A stretch of 64,000 nt of DNA from Dermanyssus gallinae (taxonomy: Eukaryota; Arthropoda; Arachnida; Mesostigmata; Dermanyssidae). The stretch covers positions 124,001-188,000 of the forward strand of contig QVRM01004826.1 of assembly GCA_003439945.1 (NCBI GenBank), given 5' to 3'. A model generated the notes under the pieces. The model did not search any database and had not been told where the DNA came from. It worked only from the letters and a program-made list of their open reading frames with translations. The position numbers and the translations under genes were made by a program. Positions 22,065 to 34,242 of this stretch are shown one piece after another (position 1 is the stretch's first letter; each line of letters opens with the position of its first letter).

Positions 22065-24550
22065 TCTACACAAACACACACGCATACAGAGAGACACACA
22101 TATAGAGCGGCAGCAGAAGCAGTGGGCTATTGGCGTACTACACGCCAGTGGGGCAGACCAGAGAAATGGTAAATAGAAGAACCAGGACGGCCGGGCTCAT
22201 CGCCGCTCCCACCACCATCACCACCGCGACAGCCACGACAATGACGACAACGCTTGTCTAGCAGCCTATTGGGAATGCCAATGGATGGCCTAAATGACCA
22301 ACAACGCAAAGTAACTAACATGCAGGACATATTCGAAACAACTACGGCATCATCCTTCTCCGTGGCGTACTTGTAGCCGTCGTCATCGTCGTCGTCGTTG
22401 TTGTTATTGTTGTTCGTGGTGGTGTTGCTTCTATGCCTCTACGTTTACCCCGAGTAAGTCTACGCACAACGTTGGAGGGTAGATTCACATGGCACGGTGC
22501 TAGTAGCGACGCCTTCATTATGGGTGGGGTGAAACTGGGGTGGGCAAAAGAGGGCAGGACTAGGGGGGCAGAAAAGCTTCCGCAGAAACGTCCTGCAAGC
22601 AATCGGTAATCTAGTCATCAGAGCCGCCTGGCACGGTTTTGCCTCTTTGGCTATCTTACACGAACGTATGCCGCGACATTGCGGCGACAGCAGCAGCAAT
22701 TGCTTCGCCGGATCTCATCTAGGGCACACGTAACCTAATAGGTGCATCTTCCAACACAGCCCCAAACGCACACACGATGCATGATGCTCGTCTTGACATT
22801 GGAGGCAAGTGTGCTCACGCCTCATGGCTGAAGGATCAAATTGACCGATTATAGTGTGTGCCCCAATGAAGATTAAATCATACGTAGGTAGGGTGCATTA
22901 ACAAGGGAAGCAATAGCGAGCGGTGTGTCTTTGTGTTCTGCAATTAGACACATGAGACTGATTGTGGCTCTGGTTTGTGCTCGGGCGGCGCCCTGCAACG
23001 CGCAAGAATCAGGAGGGAGAGAGAGAGAGATCACACAAGGGCAGGTAGTTACCTTACAAATTATTACAAGCAACTATTGTGATAGCATGGAGAGGAGCAG
23101 GGTATAGCAGCAGGGTCGTATTGTCGTCCATAACATTCTCGCATTGTGATGTTTGTCCAACAAAGTGAAAACAGATCATTTGCTTGGAACTTTTTGCCGT
23201 TCTCCTCCCCCAGCGTTTATTGCCGAGCTCGTAGCATGTTGTTCTAATGTCGCCACCCAGGGCGCAGCCATAAAACGCATAAAAAAGAGACGTTCTCCTG
23301 GACTTAATCGCAAAGTGCGCAAAGGGCCTCGATGACACGGACCGGCAAGGAACGAACGAAAACACACAATGGATGGAAACTCAGGAGGACTTAGGGTAAA
23401 AACTTGAATTATCCCCGAACTCGAGGAACGACCACTCATAACGGGGGAGCTAGCAGCCAGTGCGCTCAGTGGACGCCGATAGCTTAATGCCGTAACCAAC
23501 TTTACCAGGCACAGTTGAGGGAGAGCTACATAGAGTAACTAAAAACTTAAAACTACGAATACCAAGCCAACTTAGTTTTTCAATGAACACATACTCAGGT
23601 ATCTTATGATTTTGTCTCATCTATTTTTTTCGTCTAATTGTTGTTGTCATTTAGCCTTGCAGTATCTAAAGCGGATTCTAGGTTCTAGAATCCAACCGTA
23701 AACGTGCATAGCATAACCAATAGTAGATGATCTGGGAGTTCAGGAAAGTATCGAATCAAGCCCGCCGAGAAACCGTCTGGCCTCGATACATATTTCCCAG
23801 AGTGCTGGACCGAGATATGACGTACCGTGTCCAGGCACTATCTCTTCAAAAGGGAATCAGGGATACAAAGGGAAAAGTAAGTAGAAGAAGAAGATAACCG
23901 AGCAATAAGCCAGCCGGATGCTTAGCCAAGGAAAGCGCGTTAGGAATCGAGTGTGGGTGTATTCCGGTCCACGTGAAATGCAGACCGAAGTTCGAGACGA
24001 TAAATACAAAGCGAGTAAGCGGGAGAGAGAGAGAGAGTTAGAGCGGGGGGGGGTGAGAAAGTAAAGGAGACAACAAGAGGATGAGATGTATTGGGCAAAT
24101 AAGAAAACAAGAGACAGAGAGAGAGACAAGAGGATACGTCGAACGACGTCACCGACGGACGACGAGCACGAGGTGATGCTCTGAAGGTTATCGTCAGGCA
24201 CAAATCTTGATGCCCACTCACTCGAGGCGAGGTCTCCGCTCCCGGACCGGGGAAGGGGCTTGAGAGAATGAGGGCCGAAGGAACCCGCACTGGCACCCCG
24301 TAGTACCCCCTCTACACCCTAAGCAGTGCCTTCAACGAGGACAACAGCAGCAGTGGAAGGCAAGCGACAACGACGACGACGGCGATGCTGACGACCGGCT
24401 GCACGCGTTGAGAATTTAAGCCGATTATTATCCATGAACGAAGAGAGAAATCGAACGGGAGGTGCTCAGCAGAAGCTGAGCGAGAGAACGAGAGACAAAA
24501 CAGCAAAATCCGAGGAAAAGGCGCCCGGTGAGAACAACGAAAGCACAAAG
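22065..24550. other. Intergenic with simple repeats, no supported gene
   Basis: CGT/TGT triplets at about 22380-22425, and GA-rich runs at 23018-23030, 24022-24040 and 24115-24130. Short opposing frames only. Confidence 0.4.
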
Positions 24551-26421
24551 AAATTAATTATTTTAGCGTTTATTTACGCTTCAGTAATGGCAATAATCAG
24601 AGAGGGAAATATTTGCCTTAGCGAGAAGCCAGCGTGCACCTCGGCCCCAATCTGCTTCGTGTTCAGACCATCCCCCGGAAAGAATGGGCTGTGCCAATCT
24701 AAAAATACACTACCCAACGTTGACGCGCGCGTTACGTCGTCGAATTGGCAAAAGTGCATAAGAAACTGAGGCAGCGGAGGCAAAGAGAGAGAGAGAGAGA
24801 ACGGTGAGCAACGCATAGACGCAAGGTTTTCCCTTTTAACGAGACTGAACCTGCCAATTTAAACTATCGGCAATGGCAGGCCACAAATAAACAGACACAA
24901 GATTTAGAGCGAACCGTAGAACAATCTTCATTAGAAGCTATGCATGCAGAGCAGCTACATCAAATCTGCGGTACAAACAGATTCGACTTGGACCCCAATG
25001 CCGCTAACTCCATTAACGTTACAGCCCCTACGTTAAAATCTAGCAGGCCTAAGAAGCCAAGCATAGCTCAAACTTGACTTTGTAGCTGCAATTTGCACCT
25101 ACCTGACAAAACAAAGCACGGACGATTGAAGGGCAATGACACAAAACAACACCTAATGTATTGCTTTACGGAGACCCGCCAAGCACTTCCTAGCTGGGGC
25201 TTCCAGTCTCGGCAATAGCCCCGCCGATGAGGGCTCGAACCTCGTTTTGCGTTGTCGCTGTTGCTTGCTATCCCTTTCATACTATTAAGTGTAACGAGAT
25301 CACAGCGCTATATGGAAAGGGGATCCAATAATAAAGTACTGAAGGAGCGATTTATCCACGCGAAATCGCAACGATGTCCGGTAAAGAGTCCGGAGCTTAG
25401 AGGAGCCATATAGAACCTGCCGGTGCTGTGTGGTATTATTATCTTGGGGGGTACGCATGTATAATCTGTTACGTCGCTGCAATCAAGAATTGCAACAACG
25501 TATCCTTGACCATTGCTCACAATGCAGTGTAACTATTTTGTACTTAAAATATAATAAATTATTATATGGGGCAACTTTTATAATGTTTTTACACATATTT
25601 CATTCGCGTTGAAGAGTCATAGGGGAATATAAAGGAGATAATTGGTACTGCACTATTAGAGTCGCAAAAATCTCAGAAAAATAATATACACAATATTATT
25701 GTTCGCTACTATAAACGCATGCGATACTGCCAGCCCCATTTGAATGCAAATTAACCTGCCTTTATTAAATCAAAGAAAGGGACGATACAAATACACCAAG
25801 CGTTGAATTCGGTTTTCAACTATATAAGCTACAATAACGAACACCTAGCACAGAAAGTGTAAACAGAACATCCACACTTGCGTTAACTAATATGCAGTTG
25901 TATAATCACTACTTTCTGTCAAGCAATCCGTTTCTCAAGCCACACGGCACGCAAAACTTTAACAGGTATACGATTCGTTCTCACGAGGATACTATCTTCA
26001 CACTTCTGAGGTTGTTAATAAGCACACTCAAAATACTTTGATTTGTCATTCGAATCCAAATAAAATTATACTTTTAAAAATCCGCCTTTAGTGTTAATTT
26101 AGAATTGGTTTTAAACGTAAAGCCAATCGTTCAATATCACACTTTTGAGTCACACATCGTATTTTGGCTGTACACGCTACTTCTACATCTTTTTCAGATA
26201 TAGCCGCCAACCTCGCAGTAATGTGTCAATTTCAGCATGCCTAGGCTTTTATATAACCTCAAGGAGAGACAAGTAAAAATAAATACAGTCGAACTCTTTT
26301 CAGTTATTGATGTTGGTAGCCCAATCTTAGACCACGCCAACGAACTGAGTTGTCTTAGATTTTCCCTTTGAAAAATCATACTGTTATTCATCCAGCAGTC
26401 CTTTAGAGGAAAATAAAGTGG

Positions 26422-26423
<2 letters not shown>
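24551..26423. other. AT-rich intergenic block
   Basis: Holds a possible SINE-like B-box on the - strand (AGGTTCGAGCCC, complement of about 25222-25233) without a clear A-box. No gene was seen. Confidence 0.4.

Positions 26424-26476
<53 letters not shown>
26424..26476. repeat. (TA)n microsatellite
   Basis: About 26 pure TA units. Confidence 0.95.
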
Positions 26477-26479
<3 letters not shown>

Positions 26480-26559
26480 TTAATGCCTTTTTATGTACTG
26501 AATGTCAAAAACATTTGCGAACAATATCGTCTTGGTATGATCTACAGTATAATAAAAAA

Positions 26560-26875
26560 AAATTCTATAAGGGCAGGTGCAACCTTTTTATAGAATACGT
26601 AGAGAATATAATCGCAGGTGAGGCTACATTTAGAGGGAACTTGATTAAATGTATTTTAAAATATTTTTCAGAAATCATTAGGTATGGGCAATTCAGTATA
26701 ATAAAAACAAGGGTATAAAATAAAAATATTATCAAACCAGTGTTAGAGTATATTCAAAATAGAGCCTATTCTATAAACAACAGGCAGCCTCTTGAATTTT
26801 TTTATTACGGGAGGGATACGATCGAAGCTAAGGCTATGTTTCAAGGAAAGTTGATTTATCTGGCCGGGCAATTAA
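26560..26875 (+). repeat. Diverged direct duplication, two copies
   Basis: Segments at about 26560-26650 and 26768-26860 align over some 80 bases, starting from a shared ATTCTATAA. They share the order of a CAGG-type motif, a T-run, and GAGGCTA or AAGGCTA followed by a TTGATT motif. By eye identity is about 60-65 percent, so the duplication is old or the two are copies of one ancient repeat. Short AT-rich frames run through both. Confidence 0.5.
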
Positions 26876-26876
26876 A

Positions 26877-27786
26877 CGACTATCGCGGATGCCGAAGTGT
26901 ATGCCATCGATGTGCATATTTTTTACATTGTTTTTATGTAACTAAATTCTCTAAAACTGACCAAACTCAGATGACATTTGGTTATATGGTTGACACACAT
27001 TGACTAAATTACACTCAGTCTCATACTTCACGTTTATTGGAGGTAATGCAGGCCGTTGTTAGTAGGTAGTGATTTAAACTTTCCTTTGAACTAACATTTT
27101 TTTGTCTTCATTCTTCACTTTTGTGCCAGACTTTGTTGGTAATACGGCCGCTGCAAGTTCCTGACTTAACAATATAATTTATTCCTCTATGCATAAGAAT
27201 CCATTTTTGTGATGACGCTGCGCCGTCTGTAGTCTATGCAGTTTAATACTAATAATTTTGATAATCATCATTTGCTTAGTGGCACCTTTGAATGAGGTCA
27301 TTTCATGGCGCATATCTCCGCTAAGTTTATCCTTTACCAGCTTCTTGAGACGATTGAGACGTTCACGTCGGTTGGACGTTGAGCCAGCGATACGAAGCGA
27401 TTTCTGCGTTTAATAGGCCACCGTAACAGACGCCGAGTCCAACTACGGTGTTGTCGTGCTCGCCGAGTAGTCTGATTTCGGAGGTTGTTGCTGCTGACGC
27501 TGTGCTGTGTACCCCCCAGTGTTGGTGTTTTTCTATAACCCGAAAAGCCAACGAAATACAATTTTCGCCTCTAGGTCTTCGTCTTGTCAATCCATCTCGT
27601 CCTACTGTTAGCTACTATGGCAACTGCTATCAGCAGCGACCGGAGAGATGGTCGCAACCGACAACCCCTTCATTGGCTACAACCAACGAGCCGATGTTTT
27701 GGTTGCCTGCTTATGTTGTTTCGGCCGCCTCTGCTGACGCCTACGCGAACTGTACTGCTGGTGCTGCAGTCAACGAACCAGCTTTT
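26877..27786. other. Intergenic, no supported gene
   Basis: A + strand frame, 27448-27843, has a fairly protein-like middle section but runs into a GTT array. No clear splice sites frame it, so it is not called. Confidence 0.4.
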
Positions 27787-27836
27787 GATGTTATGGTTGT
27801 TGTTGTTGTTGTTGTTGTTGTTGCTGTTGTTGTCCG
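27787..27836. repeat. (GTT)n microsatellite
   Basis: About 15 GTT-type units, mostly pure. Confidence 0.9.
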
Positions 27837-28344
27837 CAGTTGACACAGTCAAGATTGTTGTTGGCATGTTGGGAAGAAGGGGGATGAGGGCACCGTAACG
27901 TTCAATTCACTGTGGTAGGTTTATTGCCCAATTTGGAAATCACTGCAGCGACTGTTGTGCTTTGTCATTTTTTCAATAACTCTCATAATAATTATTCACA
28001 ATACACGATTCTGAGAAATGTACAGGATTCGGCCAATCCTTTCTACACAGTAATTTTTTGGCAACCACCCTCATTCGAGTTGTCACCCGTAATGTTACAA
28101 AGGTTTGCGAATATCGGTTGGAACTGATGCACGATTATCACAAACATACAATCATAGAGATGACATCACAAATTTATACACAATTATCTAAATAGAAGTT
28201 TTGAAATCCCGTTAATTCTTTCACCAGATGTGTCCAAATCGGCCCAGGTCGCGTAGTCACCCAAAAGCACAACAAACAATTGTGAAGCACGAACTGTGAT
28301 CCAACAACGTTAGTTGCTTCGACCCATTAAAGGTGTTTTTAATT

Positions 28345-28369
28345 GTATATATATATATATATATATATA
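28345..28369. repeat. (TA)n microsatellite
   Basis: Twelve TA units. Confidence 0.9.
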
Positions 28370-28495
28370 GGTCTACAGCATTCACCTCGATATCACATCT
28401 TTTTCAAAGCTTTTTTAGAAATCTTCTCTGAACACCTTCGATCATGGCCATGTGTTTGCACAAGTATGGGCTTCAGACGGGTGAACAATATAAGT

Positions 28496-28523
28496 ATGTA
28501 TATATATATATATATATATATAT
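28496..28523. repeat. (TA)n microsatellite
   Basis: About 13 TA units with a TG at the left. Confidence 0.9.
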
Positions 28524-28843
28524 CTGTATATACAACAAAAAATTTGCTTTTGAATAGCAACAGATCCTTGTCATCATTGCTTAGAGTCATCTTGTATACA
28601 TATGCATACGCCATTTCATATGCCAAAATATTGCTCGTAGAGCGCTCTCTAGCAATGGAATCGTTTTTATCGCATAATTAGTCCTCATATACCAGCGCAA
28701 GTAAGCTCGACCGGCTAAATCCGGCGGGTCGTCTCGGTTGACGGGCACGTGGGAGTACTCGAGCCTGGACGCTCACCGGGTCGATGAGTAGATGTGTATG
28801 ATGTGGCGTCTCGCCGCACTTCTTTCGGTAGAAGGACTAACTC

Positions 28844-28889
28844 TACTGACGAAAGCTGGCCGAAGAAGCTGCCCTAGCTTTCGTCAGTA
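28844..28889. repeat. Perfect 14-bp hairpin
   Basis: Arms TACTGACGAAAGCT (28844-28857) and AGCTTTCGTCAGTA (28876-28889) pair exactly around an 18-base loop. The surrounding 28.69-28.9 kb is GC-richer than its neighbours and unlike them in composition. Confidence 0.85.
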
Positions 28890-29534
28890 ACAGCCCGACA
28901 AGCTCCAGCCTTTTCACTTAAACCAGTAAACGACGAGCCGCTACGAGCGCAACATTACAATAATCACAACAACAGCAACAAGAGCAGCGCCCTCTTGGCC
29001 TACCCTGGGGGCTGCCGCCCACTTTGAAAAATGGCCGGCCATTTCTTACGTTTTGTTCTTCTCCTCTTGCTCTTATTCTTGCTCCTGTTCGCCTCCACTG
29101 CTTCCCGGCCCGCCCCGCCTCGCCTCGCCCCCGCGACCTCTATTTAGTAGGCTTTAGTAGCCTTCCACCACCACGCCCCTCCGTGCTGGTGAAGCCCGAA
29201 ACCCAGCTCATGGTCCAGCCCAGCCCATACCAGTTAAACTAAGCTAGGCTACGTACGAGCAGTACAAGCAGCAGCAGCAGTAACGAAAAGTCCACGAGGT
29301 TAACGCAAGCCCGCGCTGCAAACAGCGAGAGGGGACGATGAGCAAACGGCGGTCGGGCAGGCCGGCAGGAGGACGAACGCACGCGCAGGAAAAGCATTCC
29401 GTTAGAGGCGGCGGCGGGGGCGGCCGTGATTCGCCTTTCGAGACGGCACATCTAACAAACAAGCGGAGCTCAAAGGCGACCGACGCTTAGCGAATGATGG
29501 GCTTGCGGAGAAGAAACCTTTAGCAAAAGAAGAC
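28890..29534. other. GC-rich intergenic, no supported gene
   Basis: Short frames on both strands with no recognisable product. Confidence 0.4.
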
Positions 29535-29650
29535 GTAGCAGCAGCAGTAGTAGTAGCAGTAGTAGAAGAACTACTGATAGCAGTAAGAGAAATCGTAGTA
29601 GCGTTATTGTTGTTGTCGTCGTCGTAGTCGTAGTGAGTAAGGTTGAGTCG
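29535..29650. repeat. AGT/GTT/GTC triplet array
   Basis: Compound array of AGC, AGT, GTT and GTC-type triplets. Confidence 0.8.
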
Positions 29651-30480
29651 TCGACGTTGGGGTCGTAGTTGCGATGCCGCTCGCTAGGTCTAATAGGATA
29701 CGGATTTGTCAAAAGGGTAAAAAACGTCTGCCACTGCTGCTGCTACCACTACCATCGTAGGGTAAGTCGACAACGACGAGGACAAATAGTAGAGGCAGCG
29801 GGATAGACAGGAGAGAAATAGCGCCCCGAGTTTGGGGTGTAGGTTGTGGGTTGAAATGGGGTGTGGGGGTGGGTGCGCGGTGGACGGGTTAAAACAAAGA
29901 GCACTGCTAGGGCGACCGTCTGAGAATGGGCGACGGACGGAGAACATACGAGGAAGCTAGCCGGCGAGGAAGAGAGAGCAGGCAAAAGAGATTTCGAAAG
30001 GACAACAAAATAGCCGTCGGCCGCCCCCTGATGATGGCCTGTCACAAGGCACAGAGCCCCCCCCCCTTCCCCAACCAAAGCCGAGGTAAGAGGAAAACAA
30101 CGCGCATATGCTACATTTGGCGCGTGAGTGGTGGCGGCCTCCACCGTTGTGCCATGCGTGGTCTGGTGGCTAAGGATACAACTGCACCACTAGCACCGCA
30201 GCAGCAGCAACAACAGCACTAAGGCCAGAAGGACCAGTCGAGGAGTAGGGCCAGTAGGAGACGGACCAGTAGAAGCAACAGAAACGGCCAGTGCGGGCCT
30301 GCTACCACTCAGCCTATTTTGTTGGCCAGACCTTTTTATTAGCAGCGAGCCTTCCGCTAACTAGCGTCTACACACATGCACACATACATGCATGCATGGA
30401 TGGATGCATGCATAGATACACACCGACGAGGGCGCCAACCGCAGGAGAAAACGAGACCAGTCGCAAACAGGATAACGACC
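29651..30480. other. Intergenic, no supported gene
   Basis: Contains small CAG/CAA and ATGC/ATGG runs (30200-30217 and 30385-30415). Opposing frames only. Confidence 0.4.
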
Positions 30481-31045
30481 ACAACAATAACAACAGCAAC
30501 AACAACAACAGCAACAACAATAACAACAACAACTACAACACAATGGAAACGAGGAAAACAAAGACGGCAGGATTAGCGCTGATACAAAGGACGACGACAA
30601 TAGCGACGTCCTGGTTAGAACGTGCTGGCTAAAATAAATAAAAGGGCAACAACTATTGCTACAAGAACAGCAATAAAATATACAAAAACTACTACCCGGA
30701 TGAAATGCAACAACAACAACAGTTAATGAGACGGATGACAACGTTGACGACCACGACTACGGGAGCAACAACAGCAACAACAACAACAACAACAGCAACA
30801 ACAAAAGCAACTGAGAACTAGACCAACGATAAGGACGTTGAACGTAGGGGCGAACAGGAATCACGAGACTAATACTAACAGTGACAAGACCGACCACCGC
30901 TACCACCCTAGAGTAACGGGAACGACTACAAACAAGAAAACAACAGCAACAACAATTCGACCACGACAGCACTTACAATCCAAGAAGAGAAGCAACAAAA
31001 ACAATAGTTATTTCTACAACAACAACAACAATAACAACACAAATA
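30481..31045. repeat. Cluster of CAA/CAG triplet arrays
   Basis: Three array segments (about 30481-30540, 30703-30812 and 31010-31045) of CAA, CAG and ACG-type triplets, all with CAA on the + strand. Together they form one of the densest triplet-repeat regions in the window. Confidence 0.85.
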
Positions 31046-31462
31046 GCAATAAACGCCGCAGCTGTTCTTCTTCTCCGTCGCTTCGCTTCGAGCAGGCCAG
31101 GAAGAAACATCACACAACAGGCGGTTGTTGAGGCGATTCTGCTATTTACTTGCGGCTGGCCTGATGATATGTCTTCTGTTAGTCAACCGAGATATGACCG
31201 AGAGGTCGATACGACCTTTCACGTGTGATCTGTAGATCACACACAACGATTGATGGTGATCGCGCCCAGACGATATACTCGCGTTGCGCCTTCCACTCCC
31301 CTTCCTCCACTTCACCTCTCAGCCGCCCATTTAGTCACATTCATCTATCCACCATAAATGCCCACTTAGCAAGGCGCTCTGTGAACAGCAAACGACTACA
31401 CGATTTGGCACGGGCTATGTAAACAGCAGCGGCGGTGGCATATTTTGAGTAGCAGGGCTACG

Positions 31463-31692
31463 ACTATTATTATTATTAATATTACTATTACTACTACTAC
31501 TGAAGTAAGGGTTTCGGGCTGACCCTCAGCCAAGATTTAACGTCCACGGAACTGTTTTTCACATTGCTTTAGAGACGGACCCCCATAAATACAAATGTAG
31601 GGCAACGGTGGGGCTCGAACCCGCGCACCTATCTAGTGTCTCCTCCGGTTGCGAGGCGCAGACTTAAGCCACCACGCCACCGGGCTCGACCC
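31463..31692 (-). mobile_element. tRNA-derived SINE (family 1), copy 1
   Basis: Read on the - strand, the head carries a B-box (GGGTTCGAGCCCC, complement of 31610-31622) and an A-box-like TGGCGTGGTGG near the start (near 31680). A longer-than-usual spacer suggests a class II (long variable arm) tRNA ancestor. A body of about 110 bases follows, then a tail of TA and TAG-type triplets that is the ATT/TAC run at 31463-31500 on the + strand. This copy differs from copies 2 and 3 by several substitutions and is the oldest of the three. Confidence 0.85.
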
Positions 31693-31873
31693 TATTACTA
31701 CTACTACTACTATTACTACCACTACTATTATTACTGCAATTACTAAAAGTAAAGTTTTCGGGCTGAGCCTCAGCCAAGATTTCAAGTCCACGGAACTGCT
31801 TTCCACATTGCTTCATAGACGTTCACCCCAGAAATACAAATGTGGGGCAACGGTGGGGCTCGAACCCGCGCAC
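31693..31873 (-). mobile_element. tRNA-derived SINE (family 1), copy 2, head missing
   Basis: Body and B-box are present (complement of about 31856-31868). The copy stops at GCGCAC, in the middle of the tRNA-like head, exactly where the tail of copy 3 begins, so the A-box part is absent. Its tail is the triplet run 31693-31745. Confidence 0.85.
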
Positions 31874-32088
31874 TACTATTATTACTACAATTACTAAAAG
31901 TAAAGTTTTCGGGCTGAGCCTCAGCCAAGATTTCAAGTCCACGGAACTGTTTTCCACATTGCTTCATAGACGTTCACCCCAGAAATACAAATGTGGAGCA
32001 ACGGTGGGGCTCGAACCCGCGCACCTATCTAGTGTCTCCTCCGGTTGCGAGGCGCAGACTTAAGCCACCGCGCCACCGGGCTCGACCC
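31874..32088 (-). mobile_element. tRNA-derived SINE (family 1), copy 3
   Basis: Complete head, body and tail. A-box TGGCGCGGTGG and B-box are both intact in consensus. Body nearly identical to copy 2 (only scattered changes), which points to a recent tandem duplication or a shared source. Confidence 0.88.
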
Positions 32089-32155
32089 TATTACTACCAC
32101 TACCACTACTATTATTACTACTACTACTACTACTACTACTACGAATACTATTACT
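32089..32155. repeat. TAC/TAT triplet microsatellite
   Basis: About 65 bases of TAC and TAT triplets next to the SINE head. It looks like a further SINE tail whose body is missing. Confidence 0.85.
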
Positions 32156-34215
32156 ACTCGTACACGAAAATATTATAGTGTCTTTATGGTCATGATCAAC
32201 GACGAGTTTGTGGTAATTGCTAGTAGTCATCGACCTAAACGACAAGAGCTCTCCAACGACGACGACGGCGGCGACGACGGCGGCGATGATGACAATAAGT
32301 CCAGGTAGTGGTTGGTGTAGGGGGATAGCGGCCATGTCGCCACGCGTATGCCTGCATACTGCCGCCGCCGCAGCAGCAGCAGAAGCAGCAACAACAACAC
32401 CAGCTAGAGTAGAATGGCTCAGTCGCTTAATGGGCGCCTGCCTCAACGGGTTTCGCGTAGATGTGCTCGCTTGCTGCTTCTGCTACTGTTAACACTGCTT
32501 CTCCTGCTGCTGCTGCTGATTCAAAGCTACGAACGACTTGTATCACCACCACCACTACGACCACCACCCCAATACCAAGTCTACTACCACCTCTGCTACT
32601 CTGCTGTTGTCGCTGGTACTGCTGGTGCTGCTGCTTAAACAATGGACGAAAGGCACTTCTTCCTTCAGCTGGCTGAACAGCACCCCACTCGTACTGTGCT
32701 GCGCGTTCACCGCGATGTCTTGGCCTGCTAGCCTGACCAGCAAGCAGGCCAGGCGTCGTCGTCTGTGTTTAATTGGCACACGAGCTTAAATGGCGCAACT
32801 GGCGCAATACGACGACGACGACGACGACGCTACTGCTGCTGCTGCTTGGTCTCGTTACACCGTCCGTACTTGACTTGGCGCACTTGTACTTCCGGCGCAA
32901 ACCGCCCCACTATTCAAATATTCGCGCGCGACCGCCCGCCCGCCACCCTAGATTCTACGCCTCGGCTTCACCTCAAGCGGTCAAGGATGATAGACTAGGT
33001 CTAGGTTAGTGATACCGGCGATGCTAAGCTATCGAGCGTTACACACAGCCGCCGCCGCCATTATCAATCGATGTCTAGATTGATAGCAGCGGTGGTGGGC
33101 GTTTGTCGTTGTTGACGCTCGACTTACGTTTCGCCCTACGTTACAGCATGTGCATCTGTTACGTCGTAGGCATGCGCGTTCGTTATAGGACTCATAACAC
33201 GCACGATTTCGAACTGAATGAATGAATGAATGCGTGCACGCATCCATGCACGTACTGACCGTACAGACCAGCGTATGCCGCCTAACCCGCGCTTTTCAAA
33301 AACGGACGGGCCATCAGCAAGTCGACACACATTCAGCCGGTGCACGTTCCGTCTGCTTCTCACTTCGGCCAGTCCACGCCGTGTAGGGGGTGGTGGGGTA
33401 CTGAGATGGGAGGCGAAGCCTGGACGGGGCCAAGAGCCGGCGGAAAGAATGGAAGCCAGCGAAGAGGGGCGGAGGGTGATTGGGCGCAACTCCGAGATGA
33501 TGCCAGACTCGCAGACAGTGCTGACTGACCCCACTCGAAATGGACCGACCGCCTTCTTCTTTTCGTGTTTTTTGTATCGCTTCGTGTAGCGCCCAGTACG
33601 TGCAGCACGAACAAGGCGCAAGCAAACACGCAGGCAGGAGAGCGCCAAGTGTCTGCTTATCGCCGACTGCGACTGTGATTCAATACGGACGGTGGCGGCG
33701 CGACGGACGACGACTAAAACAGCGCCGAATGGGCTAATGTCGCTACTGCTGCTGCTGCTGCTGGCAATGCCACCATCAACGCTACTACATTACTACCTAT
33801 TACTACAACTACTGATACTTCGGCACTGCTGGTGCAGATGTCCATTGAGAGCCAAGCAGGGCATTGCATTTGACAGGGCGCCTCCGCTGCCGCCACCTCC
33901 GCTGAGGAGGACCAAGATGATGATGATGATGATGCCAGGCAACGCCTCACCGCCTGCAGGAGCCGAAATGAAAGCGACAGTAAGACGACAGCGCCAATGC
34001 GGATCGGGCGTCCACTCGTTTCAATAGACGCACCACCGGATCGAGCCATATGCAGCATTCTCAATTGATGTGTCCTCTGTTTGTCACCTCTTCGTAGCCG
34101 CTCATTGTGACGATAGATGAGAAAGTATCATATCGTCTTGGTGCCACTAATATTATCCTACCTTCAGTCGAAAGGTAAAAGCAAAACAAAAATTAAAATG
34201 AATACAATAAAAATA
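32156..34215. other. Triplet-rich block, no supported gene
   Basis: CGA, CAG, CTG and ACC triplets recur throughout. A 74-codon + strand frame (32414-32638) would encode a basic N-terminus and a 17-residue Leu-rich membrane segment, but the Leu run is CTG/CTT repeat-derived. Other frames to 170 codons face each other near 33.2-33.65 kb. Confidence 0.4.
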
Positions 34216-34242
34216 ATATATATATATATATATATATATACA
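34216..34242. repeat. (TA)n microsatellite
   Basis: Thirteen TA units, ending CATATCGG. Confidence 0.9.

Noticed and set aside
25100..25320. tRNA gene or SINE suggested by a B-box-like AGGTTCGAGCCC
   Set aside because: No A-box at tRNA spacing and no cloverleaf could be drawn. It is kept only as a remark in the region entry.
32414..32638. Small protein with a 17-residue Leu-rich membrane segment
   Set aside because: The Leu run is a CTG/CTT microsatellite. Similar pseudo-membrane frames occur at most GTT/CTG arrays here.
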